Shown here: positions 1 to 5,969 of the stretch, in pieces | Numbering within the stretch: position 1 is the stretch's first letter | Layout of the letters: each line of letters begins with the position of its first letter | Source: Deltaproteobacteria bacterium | GTDB lineage: Bacteria > Myxococcota > B64-G9 | DNA: 7,049 bases | Assembly: GCA_003647095.1 (NCBI GenBank) | Contig: QMME01000211.1 | Span: 1 to 7,049 of the forward strand | Reading direction: 5' to 3' | The notes under the pieces: model-generated | What the model was told of the DNA's origin: nothing | Databases searched by the model: none | What the model saw: only the letters and a program-made list of their open reading frames with translations | Position numbers and translations under genes: made by a program

Positions 1-71
1 ACGACAATCAGGATCCCCGGCCAGCTGCAGCAGGTGAAAGCCCTGCCCCGTCGGCGGCGACCGCCGCAGGC

Positions 72-1211
72 ATGCCGGCACGCCACGAGGTGGATCTCGA
101 CTGGGAAGGCCTGGCCATAGCCCTGGAGAACCAGCTGCCCGAATCGCACAGCTATCTGGACCTGAGCAGCGGCCAGGTGGTGACCTACACCGGCATGCTC
201 GAGCCGCCGGATCCCCCCGAACCGCGGGAAAACTACCTCTACATCCCTCCCCGGCCCTCGCGGGAGGGCTACCGCACCATGCAGAAGTTCATCCAGACCG
301 TCGAGGACGAGCAACTGCAGAAGCAACTCACCCAGGCGCTGGTGGGCCGGGGAGCCTTCCGCCGCTTCAAGGATTGCCTGCTCGACCACCCCCAGGAACG
401 CCAGCGCTGGTTCACCTTCAAGGACCTGGAGGTGTACGCCTTCGCCGCCCGCTGGCTGGAGCAGAACCACGTCGTCGCCCGCAACCAGCCTCCCCCCAGC
501 AACGGCGAGCGGCCGCCGCGCCCGGTACTGGGCATGCCCGGGCGGGTGGAGATCGAGCCCGGCGGCGACTTCCGCCTGGCCCTCGCCCCCTACGATCGCC
601 CGGCGTTGGTTTTCCGGCCGGAACGGGCGGCCCTGCTGGTTATCGACATGCAGCGCATCTTCGTCGACCCGCAGGGCAGCGCCTACCTGCCAACCAGCCA
701 GCAGGCAGCCGAGCAACTGGGGCAGGTGCTGGCAGCGGCCCGCACCCGGGGCATGCGGATTTTCTTCACCCGTCATCGACACCGTTACCCCGCCAGCGAC
801 GGAGGCAGCATCTCGCGCTGGTGGCGCAGCCTCATCCTGGACGGCAGTCGCGACGCCGAGCTGGCGGACGGTTTCCAGCCCCGGGAAGGCGAACCTCTCA
901 TCGACAAGTGTCGTTACAGCGCTTTCCACGGCACCCCGCTCGAGGCCATGCTGCGGGCCGGCGGTGTCGAGGATGTCGTCATCGGCGGCGTCATGACCAA
1001 CCTCTGCTGCGAAACCACCGCCCGCGACGCCTTCGTGCGTGACTTCAATGTCTTTTTCCTCGCCGATGCCACCGCCACCGTCGACGCGGAGATGCAACGG
1101 GGATCGCTGCGTAACATCGCCTACGGGTTCGGGCGGGTGATGTCCGCGGTCGAGGCCATACGGGTAATCGAACGCCAGGCATCACGACGGACGCGGGAAG
1201 AGGGCAGATAG
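72..1211 (+). CDS. UPF0158 domain fused to isochorismatase-family cysteine hydrolase
   Basis: Two-domain cytoplasmic protein of 379 residues from this start. Residues about 6-135 resemble the uncharacterised UPF0158 family, with the typical opening LDWEGLAIALEN and later GAFRRFKD and RWFTFKD. A Pro-rich linker (about 138-155) leads to an isochorismatase-like hydrolase domain (about 184-368). Its presumed catalytic triad is intact: Asp192 in VIDMQ, Lys279 in IDKCRYSAF and Cys312 in GVMTNLCCETTARDAF, including the GVMTN cis-peptide loop. The family hydrolyses amide, vinyl-ether or ester bonds in small molecules. The substrate here cannot be read from sequence, and no nicotinamidase or siderophore genes are nearby. 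The start is uncertain. The frame stays open upstream to base 3 with no in-frame stop, the ATG lacks a well-spaced Shine-Dalgarno, and the upstream codons are Ala/Pro-rich, so the gene may begin before the window. It probably shares an mRNA with the PilZ gene 10 bases downstream. Confidence 0.88.
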   Translation: MPARHEVDLDWEGLAIALENQLPESHSYLDLSSGQVVTYTGMLEPPDPPEPRENYLYIPPRPSREGYRTMQKFIQTVEDEQLQKQLTQALVGRGAFRRFKDCLLDHPQERQRWFTFKDLEVYAFAARWLEQNHVVARNQPPPSNGERPPRPVLGMPGRVEIEPGGDFRLALAPYDRPALVFRPERAALLVIDMQRIFVDPQGSAYLPTSQQAAEQLGQVLAAARTRGMRIFFTRHRHRYPASDGGSISRWWRSLILDGSRDAELADGFQPREGEPLIDKCRYSAFHGTPLEAMLRAGGVEDVVIGGVMTNLCCETTARDAFVRDFNVFFLADATATVDAEMQRGSLRNIAYGFGRVMSAVEAIRVIERQASRRTREEGR

Positions 1212-1213
1212 GA
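1210..1213 (+). promoter_or_regulatory. Ribosome binding site of the PilZ gene
   Basis: AGGA lies 8 bases before the ATG at 1222 and overlaps the TAG stop of the upstream hydrolase gene. This supports the chosen start and suggests the two genes are translated from one transcript. Confidence 0.55.
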
Positions 1214-1221
1214 CACCGCTC

Positions 1222-2457
1222 ATGGTCGAAGAAAGTTTCTCCAGCCTGCTGGAAGCATTCAACACCCTGAACCGGCGCAAGCGCGCCGACCCGGGCAGCC
1301 TCACCCAGGAGGAAAGGGAGCGCTGGAAGCAATACCGGCGCGAGTTCGAAAAGGTACTGTTCAACCGCGCTCCCGATGCCGCCGCCGACACCCGTGAATT
1401 CCTGCGGGTACCCGTCTGCCTGTCGGCCCGCTACTGGACGCGCAACGAGCTGAAGGATCGCTACATTCCCGTCCTGGGCGAGGGTGGCCTGTTCGTCTCC
1501 ACCGTCGATCCCCTGCCGGTGGGTTCCCTGCTGGACCTGGAAATCGAGCTGACCAGCAAGGGCGTGCACGTTCCCGTCAAGGGAGAAGTGGTCTGGGTCA
1601 ACCAGGGAGACGATCCGGCCCGTCACGGCATGGGCATCAAGTTCGTGGAGATGACCTACGAGCAGAAACAGGCCATCTACTCGCTGGTGGACGACACCTT
1701 GCGCCAGCACCTGCTGGAACGCCGTCGCTTCGCCCGCCTGGACGCGCGCCTGGACGTGCAGTTCATCTACGCCGAGGGATTCTTCGAGCTGAAGACCGAC
1801 GATCTCAGCCTGGGGGGAATGTTCATCTCCACCGAGCACCTGATACCGGCCGGGGAAAAACTGCGGGTGGTGCTGCACTTGCCCGGCCCGGCCCCGGTGG
1901 TCAAGGCCATGTGCGAGGTGGTGCGGGTAGTCGACGAGCCCGGCCCGGGACAGGCGGCCGGCATCGGGGTCCGCTTCCTGGACATGGACGAGGCCAGCCG
2001 CCGGGCCATCGGCAACTTCCTGGCCGCGCGGGTCAGCGGCCGGGGTGACGAAGAACAGGAACGCCGCCGCCATGCCCGGGTGGAACGCCAGGTAAAGCTG
2101 CGTTTCCTGGCGGAACGGGAAGTATACACTTCCTATGCCCGGGACATCTCGGCCGGCGGTGTGTTCATCCACACCGCCGAGCCCTTGCCCGTGGGCAGCG
2201 AAGTCCTGGTGTCCCTGGTCAACCCCGTCACCCTGCAAAAGATTGAACTGGCCGGACGGGTGGTCCGGGAAGTGCAGCCCGATCCCGCCGATTCCCGTCG
2301 CATGCCCGGAATCGGGGTATCCTTCGACCAGGCCGATGAGAGCAACCGGGCCCTGCTGGTGGAATTCCTGCGCGAGTTCGTGCAGCTGGACGGTGCCCAG
2401 AAAGTCGAAACCGAGGTCACCGCGGTGGAGACGAAGGAACCGCAGGAGCCGGCTTGA
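1222..2457 (+). CDS. Triple PilZ-domain protein (probable c-di-GMP receptor)
   Basis: A 411-residue soluble protein with no signal peptide or membrane segment. A short charged helical N-terminus (1-50) precedes three tandem PilZ domains at about 56-160, 166-272 and 280-390. PilZ domains bind cyclic di-GMP through an RxxxR motif followed by [D/N]xSxxG. Domain 2 has R168xxxR172 and DLSLGG (194-199). Domain 3 has R282xxxR286 and DISAGG (308-313). Both look competent. Domain 1 keeps R58xxxR62 but has VLGEGG (84-89) where the second motif should be, losing the Asp/Asn and Ser, so it probably binds poorly or not at all. The GGhFI pattern after the motif resembles the PilZ-like paralogue family first described in Myxococcus xanthus. 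There is no output domain, so it likely acts by binding a partner. It follows the hydrolase gene with 10 bases between them, and its last 41 bases overlap the convergent gene. Confidence 0.93.
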   Translation: MVEESFSSLLEAFNTLNRRKRADPGSLTQEERERWKQYRREFEKVLFNRAPDAAADTREFLRVPVCLSARYWTRNELKDRYIPVLGEGGLFVSTVDPLPVGSLLDLEIELTSKGVHVPVKGEVVWVNQGDDPARHGMGIKFVEMTYEQKQAIYSLVDDTLRQHLLERRRFARLDARLDVQFIYAEGFFELKTDDLSLGGMFISTEHLIPAGEKLRVVLHLPGPAPVVKAMCEVVRVVDEPGPGQAAGIGVRFLDMDEASRRAIGNFLAARVSGRGDEEQERRRHARVERQVKLRFLAEREVYTSYARDISAGGVFIHTAEPLPVGSEVLVSLVNPVTLQKIELAGRVVREVQPDPADSRRMPGIGVSFDQADESNRALLVEFLREFVQLDGAQKVETEVTAVETKEPQEPA

Positions 2458-3367
2458 ACAACAACCCCGGGCTCACCCGCCGGGCACCCAACCACAACGA
2501 CCAGGTAGCCTTGCCCCCGGCCCTGCCCAGCACGGCGCCGGCAGCGACCGGGCGCTCCGGAGCGGACTGCGACCCCGTCACTCCGCACAGGCGGGACCGC
2601 AGGCCACAGCCGTGATCCACCACCAAACAGCGGCCGTCCCTGGAAACCCGACCGGCCAGCGGTGCCACCACCCGGTCGCCCTTTCCGCCCGCCAGTACCA
2701 GCCCGGACGCCGACACGGTCTGTGACGGCCGCCCGGTGGGCCAGCCGGCTCGATACACCCGGGACAGGGTCCCGACGGTGCACAGCCAGCGACCGGCATC
2801 GAGCTTTACGGGTTCCGGCAATCGCCGGCGAAGGACCTCCGGCCAGCCGTCGCCGGCCAACCGGCGACCCAGGTGGGCCGCCCGTTCTTCACCAACCTGC
2901 CAGGCCAGCAAAGCTGCGGACAGGGAACCGGTCTGGCGACGCATCTTTCCCAACAGACGCAAGGCCACCGCGGCGCGACTCTCCCCTCCGCCGGTCGCCT
3001 CGGCCCGGCCGGCGAGATCCGGCCAGAAGGCTCCCTTCTCGTCGGTGACTCCCCGGGAGGTGGCTGCCAGGAAGGCCCAGGCAACGGCCTGGTCCAGCCC
3101 CGTCCGGGCAGCCAGCTGCCCGGCCAGCCGCCGGGACCGCTCATCGGCCACCAGCCTGTCCAGGTGCAGCCCGCCGAGGCGTCCGAGTGGCCGCGGCGTG
3201 CCCAGCGAGGAGGTGAACATCTCCAGCAAGGGTACCGCCCGGGGGGGCAGGCCGGCCAACGCCGCCGGCAAGCGCTCGGCGGCGCTGAACAACGGCAACT
3301 GGCCCACGGCCGCCCCCAGCACCACCAGGGTACAGCCGAAGGCCAACAATCCCCGCGGTGTCTTCAT
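2417..3367 (-). CDS. Membrane-anchored protein with degenerate transglycosylase-like and LytM/M23-like regions
   Basis: A 316-residue protein. Residues 6-27 form a hydrophobic signal-anchor or signal peptide after a short basic start, implying a periplasmic body. Residues about 80-166 faintly resemble a soluble lytic transglycosylase fold. ARTGLDQAVAWAFLAATS sits where the GLDP...AIxxES helix with the catalytic Glu would be, and ALLAWQVG resembles ALAAYNAG, but the Glu is absent. Residues about 218-303 resemble a LytM/M23 endopeptidase: GDRVVAPLAGRV, VVDHGCGLRS, then VAAGAVLGRAGG. The zinc ligands are missing: the HxxxD site reads SASGLVL and the HxH site reads SLWLG. If correct, this is a pseudoenzyme, as seen in regulatory LytM factors such as EnvC, and may bind peptidoglycan or control another hydrolase. 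It overlaps the upstream TPR gene by ATGA and has its own AGGAG. It ends inside the PilZ gene on the other strand. The coding call is strong; the domain assignment is moderate. Confidence 0.7.
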   Translation of the reverse strand: MKTPRGLLAFGCTLVVLGAAVGQLPLFSAAERLPAALAGLPPRAVPLLEMFTSSLGTPRPLGRLGGLHLDRLVADERSRRLAGQLAARTGLDQAVAWAFLAATSRGVTDEKGAFWPDLAGRAEATGGGESRAAVALRLLGKMRRQTGSLSAALLAWQVGEERAAHLGRRLAGDGWPEVLRRRLPEPVKLDAGRWLCTVGTLSRVYRAGWPTGRPSQTVSASGLVLAGGKGDRVVAPLAGRVSRDGRCLVVDHGCGLRSRLCGVTGSQSAPERPVAAGAVLGRAGGKATWSLWLGARRVSPGLLFKPAPAVPSSPPR

Positions 3368-4680
3368 CGTCGCCGGCTCCTGCGACTCTTGCCACGGCGG
3401 GCGGAGCGACGTCGCCGGGATTTCTTCCCGGCCTTGAGGCGGTGTCGTTTCTTGCGCTTCTGCGCTTTTTCCGGCCGCAGGGCCGGTTCCTTTCCCGGCA
3501 CCGCTTCCGGGGAGGGAACGGCGACGGCCGGCCGGCGCTCCACCTCGGCAACGGGTGCCGGTTCCGGCCGGGGCGGGCTTCCCGCCGGACCGGCCACCGT
3601 CCCTGGGGCCGGCTCTGCGGCGCCGGCGGGAGTCGTTCCACCGGGCCGGGGCTGGGAGCTGCGCCGTGCCGCCATCACCAGCAACCAGGCCAGAACGGCG
3701 GTAAAGGCCAGCACCCCGGCCACCACCGCCAGGCGCCCACTGCGCCTGATGCGCAGCGGAACGTCATCCGGAGCGGCGGGTTCCCCTGCGTAGCCCACTC
3801 GCTCGACCACGGCCGCCACCAGGTGCACCAGGGGCAACTGGCCGGTCACCACCCCGGCCAGAGATACCGGCGCCGCTGCCGGCGCCCTCACGGGGGAAGC
3901 GGCGGCCGGGGCCCCGGCTGCTCCGACCGCCTGGACGGATCCTGCTTCGGCCGGCTCCGGCAGGGGCGGATGGGGCGGCAGCGCCGGGGTGTCCGGTCTC
4001 CGGCTCTCCTGCCGGCGCCTGCCCGACGGCTTGGCCGGTGCCGTGGGCACCTCGAAATCGTCTCCCGGCTGGGACCCGGCAGACAGAGCAGCAAAGGGTT
4101 GCGGGGCGGTATCGACCTGCTCGATGGCCTCCCGACCCAGCCCGGCCAGGTTTTCCGCCAGCAGGTCCGCCGGCCCGGAGCGGCGCCCGGGAGCGGTGGG
4201 GGCCACCGCCCGGAAGGCGCCGGTGGTTTTTTTCTCCGGGGCGGCGGCCACCCCCGCCTGCATGTTCTTGAGCAGGCGCCGGGCCCGGCCGTTGCGGGGA
4301 GAGATGTCCAGCGCGTGCATGCAGCATTCCACCGCCCGCTGGTCCTGTCCCAGGGAATGCAGGATCTCCGCGGCCAGGGCCTGGCTCTCGGCAGACTCGG
4401 GATTCAGCTGCAGCGCTCGCTCAACGGCCCGGAGAGCTTCCGCCAGGCGCCCCTGGGACAACAAGATCTCGGCCAGGATGGAGTGACCGTCGGCGAAATC
4501 GGGGTTGCCGGCCAGGCCCCGGCGGCAAACCTTCTCGGCCTCGCGGTGGTGACCGGCCTGGTTGAGCAGTGCCGCCAGGGGGGCAAAAACCCGCGAGCGG
4601 GGATCCTGCTTGAGGATCTTCAGGTAGGTACGAACCTGTTGTTCGAAGGTAGTGCCGGAATCCTGGCCGTCGCTGCTCAT
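3364..4680 (-). CDS. TPR protein with Pro/Ala-rich linker, one transmembrane helix and polycationic C-terminal tail
   Basis: A 438-residue protein with no recognised overall family. Residues about 12-140 form three to four TPR-type helical repeats (GNPDFADGHSILAEILLSQG and ALQLNPESAESQALAAEIL are typical), a protein-interaction scaffold. Residues 145-315 are low-complexity, rich in Pro, Ala and Arg, with a less repetitive patch at 274-300. One transmembrane helix lies at about 316-337, preceded by RIRRSGR. With no signal peptide and basic residues before the helix, the TPR region is probably cytoplasmic and the C-terminus periplasmic. Residues 338-406 are again Pro/Ala-rich. The last 32 residues carry 21 Lys or Arg. 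The frame could begin at a TTG at 4722, but that codon lies upstream of the predicted transcription start and the -10 box falls within this extension, so the ATG at 4680 is preferred. It is the first gene of a leftward operon coupled to the LytM-like gene. Confidence 0.8.
   Translation of the reverse strand: MSSDGQDSGTTFEQQVRTYLKILKQDPRSRVFAPLAALLNQAGHHREAEKVCRRGLAGNPDFADGHSILAEILLSQGRLAEALRAVERALQLNPESAESQALAAEILHSLGQDQRAVECCMHALDISPRNGRARRLLKNMQAGVAAAPEKKTTGAFRAVAPTAPGRRSGPADLLAENLAGLGREAIEQVDTAPQPFAALSAGSQPGDDFEVPTAPAKPSGRRRQESRRPDTPALPPHPPLPEPAEAGSVQAVGAAGAPAAASPVRAPAAAPVSLAGVVTGQLPLVHLVAAVVERVGYAGEPAAPDDVPLRIRRSGRLAVVAGVLAFTAVLAWLLVMAARRSSQPRPGGTTPAGAAEPAPGTVAGPAGSPPRPEPAPVAEVERRPAVAVPSPEAVPGKEPALRPEKAQKRKKRHRLKAGKKSRRRRSARRGKSRRSRRR
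3377..3381 (-). promoter_or_regulatory. Ribosome binding site of the LytM-like gene
   Basis: AGGAG on the minus strand sits 9 bases before the ATG at 3367, inside the last codons of the TPR gene. With the ATGA stop/start overlap this fixes the start and points to translational coupling. Confidence 0.75.
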
Positions 4681-4712
4681 CTTGCCCCGGGATGGCTGTT
4701 GCGCCTCGGAGC

Positions 4713-4741
4713 AGTCTAGCAAAGACGACCACCGCGGTCAA
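4713..4741 (-). promoter_or_regulatory. Sigma70-type promoter for the TPR/LytM-like operon
   Basis: Read on the minus strand, TTGACC (4741-4736) and TAGACT (4718-4713) are separated by exactly 17 bases. They match 5 of 6 and 4 of 6 positions of the housekeeping consensus. Transcription would start near 4706, giving a leader of about 26 bases before the ATG at 4680. The spacer contains an 8-bp palindrome, ACCGCGGT (4731-4738). Prediction from sequence only. Confidence 0.55.
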
Positions 4742-4761
4742 AGACGGCTTCTCGTCTTGAC
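4737..4761. repeat. Inverted repeat between divergent promoters, possible operator
   Basis: GTCAAAGACG (4737-4746) faces CGTCTTGAC (4753-4761) across a 6-base gap. The arms are complementary except for one extra A in the left arm. The repeat covers the -35 boxes of both the leftward and the rightward promoter, so a protein bound here could control both operons. Part of the symmetry (TTGAC/GTCAA) is simply the two opposed -35 boxes; the extension by GACG/CGTC is not required for promoter function. Confidence 0.45.
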
Positions 4762-4786
4762 AGGGGTCCGCCATTCGGGCGATGGT
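4757..4786 (+). promoter_or_regulatory. Possible promoter for the glycosyltransferase operon
   Basis: A perfect -35 hexamer TTGACA lies at 4757-4762. The best -10 candidate is GATGGT (4781-4786) at 18 bases spacing, matching only 3 of 6 consensus positions. A strong -35 with a poor -10 may mean dependence on an activator or another sigma factor. If used, transcription would begin near 4793, which favours the ATG at 4800 over the ATG at 4782 as the start. Confidence 0.35.
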
Positions 4787-4799
4787 GGTCCTGCCTCGC

Positions 4800-5969
4800 A
4801 TGGAAATACTCTGGTACATAACCATCGCCGTGGGCGCGACCTGGGTGCTGTTGTTCATCAGCAGCATGGTGCGCCTGCGGCGCACCCCGAGCATAACTCC
4901 CGCCCGCAAGGCCTCGCACGGACCGCTGCCGCGGGTGAGCGTGATCATTCCCGCCCGCAACGAGGAGGCCAACATCCTGCCCTGCCTGGAGTCGCTGCTG
5001 GCCGGCGATCACAGCGACATCGAGATAATCGTCGTCGACGACGACTCCAGCGACGCCACCGCCGCCCTGGTGGCCCGCCTGGCACGTGCCGACTACCGGG
5101 TGCGGCTGGTGCGCTCGGAGGGACCGGCAGAGGGCTGGACCGGCAAGTGTCACGCCCTGCACCTGGGTGTCAACCGCGGCCGGCCCAGCGGCGAGTGGCT
5201 GCTGTTCGTCGACGCCGACACCCGCCACCAGCCCCAGAGCATCAGCGCGCCGCTGCAGGTAGCCCTGGATCGCAACCTGGACCTGGTATCGCTCCTGCCC
5301 CACCTGGAGGGTCGTTCCTTCTGGGAAAAACTGATGCAGCCCACGGTGGCCGCCTGGATCTCGCTGCTGCATCGGCCCGAACGCGTCAACGATCCCCGGC
5401 GCCCGGAGGTATTCATCAACGGCCAGTACATCCTGGTGAAAAAAAGCACCTACCTGGCCGCCGGCGGCCATGCGGCGGTGCGAGGCAAGGTTCTGGAAGA
5501 CTACGAACTGGCGCGGGTGCTGGCCGCCCACGGGGCCCGCATGTTGCTGGCCCTGGGCCGCGACTTGCTCAGCGTACGCATGTACACCGGGCTGCGCCCC
5601 CTGCTGGAAGGATGGGCCAAGAACCTCTACCTCCTGCTCTCGGCACGGGTGCACCGGGTGTTGCTGGCCTCGCTGGTCGCCTTCGCCTTGAGCTTGTGGC
5701 CGGCCCTGGCGGGCCTGGCCGGACTGTCGGCCCTGCTGGCGGGCTGGCCGGCGCTACCCGCCGGCAAGGCGGCAGTTCTCCTGGGCGTCTACCTGCTGGT
5801 GTTGCTGTTCCAGGTGGTGCTGCGGGCCGTCAACCGCTGGTACCCGGCCTACGCTCCCCTGGCACCGCTGGCCAACCTGCTGGTGGTGGTGTTGTTCATG
5901 CGCTCCATGTACCTGCATGCCACATCCCGGGGTGTCACATGGAAAGGACGAGTACTGACCGACAAGTAA
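4800..5969 (+). CDS. Membrane GT2-family glycosyltransferase
   Basis: An inverting family 2 glycosyltransferase of 389 residues (395 if the ATG at 4782 is used; positions below use the longer numbering). An N-terminal membrane helix (about 8-29) leads to a GT-A domain beginning VSVIIPARNEE (52-62). It contains DDDSSD (86-91) for nucleotide binding, the metal-binding DAD (144-146) in LLFVDADT, and the likely base region ED (239-240) in GKVLEDYELARVL. WTGKCHAL and FINGQYILVKK are typical of membrane GT2 enzymes of the HpnB/CrtQ type. Three or four further membrane helices occupy about 290-378, and the chain ends RGVTWKGR. Such enzymes usually transfer sugars to a lipid or polyprenol-linked acceptor on the cytoplasmic face. 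The acceptor is unknown and no hopanoid or carotenoid genes are visible. Neither start has a good ribosome binding site. The fis-like gene begins inside its 3' end. Confidence 0.9.
   Translation: MEILWYITIAVGATWVLLFISSMVRLRRTPSITPARKASHGPLPRVSVIIPARNEEANILPCLESLLAGDHSDIEIIVVDDDSSDATAALVARLARADYRVRLVRSEGPAEGWTGKCHALHLGVNRGRPSGEWLLFVDADTRHQPQSISAPLQVALDRNLDLVSLLPHLEGRSFWEKLMQPTVAAWISLLHRPERVNDPRRPEVFINGQYILVKKSTYLAAGGHAAVRGKVLEDYELARVLAAHGARMLLALGRDLLSVRMYTGLRPLLEGWAKNLYLLLSARVHRVLLASLVAFALSLWPALAGLAGLSALLAGWPALPAGKAAVLLGVYLLVLLFQVVLRAVNRWYPAYAPLAPLANLLVVVLFMRSMYLHATSRGVTWKGRVLTDK
5929..5932 (+). promoter_or_regulatory. Likely ribosome binding site of the fis-like gene
   Basis: A GGGG core (within CCGGGGTG) lies 6 bases before the ATG at 5939, inside the glycosyltransferase coding region. 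It supports the upstream ATG over the internal ATG at 6020, which has no well-spaced site. Confidence 0.4.

Noticed and set aside
1045..2238. A 397-codon minus-strand open frame opposite the hydrolase and PilZ genes.
   Set aside because: It is antisense to two genes with well-conserved motifs. Its product is rich in His, Gln and Gly without recognisable domains, as expected of a GC-driven shadow.
2466..2486. Possible hairpin CCCGG...CCGGG just past the PilZ stop as a terminator.
   Set aside because: The stem is only about 5 bp with no T-run after it, lies inside the opposite coding gene, and such GC matches are common here.
3376..3400. Lipoprotein signal (LAFGC near the start) in the LytM-like protein.
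   Set aside because: The coordinates given are the region around the gene start. The Cys is only 12 residues in, the -3 position is Ala rather than Leu, and the hydrophobic stretch continues well past the Cys, so a signal anchor fits better.
3358..4719. A 453-codon plus-strand open frame opposite the TPR gene.
   Set aside because: The minus frame has TPR repeats, a membrane helix, a promoter and coupling to the next gene. The plus frame has only Gly/Arg/Pro-rich low complexity.
4681..4722. TTG at 4722 as the start of the TPR gene, adding 14 residues.
   Set aside because: The best leftward -10 hexamer lies within this segment, so the TTG would be upstream of the predicted transcription start. 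The extra residues show no family similarity and there is no good ribosome binding site.
5439..5445. A7 run in the glycosyltransferase gene as a programmed frameshift site.
   Set aside because: The phase is wrong for a -1 slip heptamer and the zero-frame product is a complete, motif-bearing enzyme.
4652..5938. Long + strand open frame covering the promoter region and most of the glycosyltransferase gene in another frame.
   Set aside because: Its translation is low-complexity Gly/Arg/Pro/Ala-rich and shows no family motifs, while the overlapping frame encodes clear GT2 motifs. Only its last part, from 5939, is a real gene (the Fis homologue).
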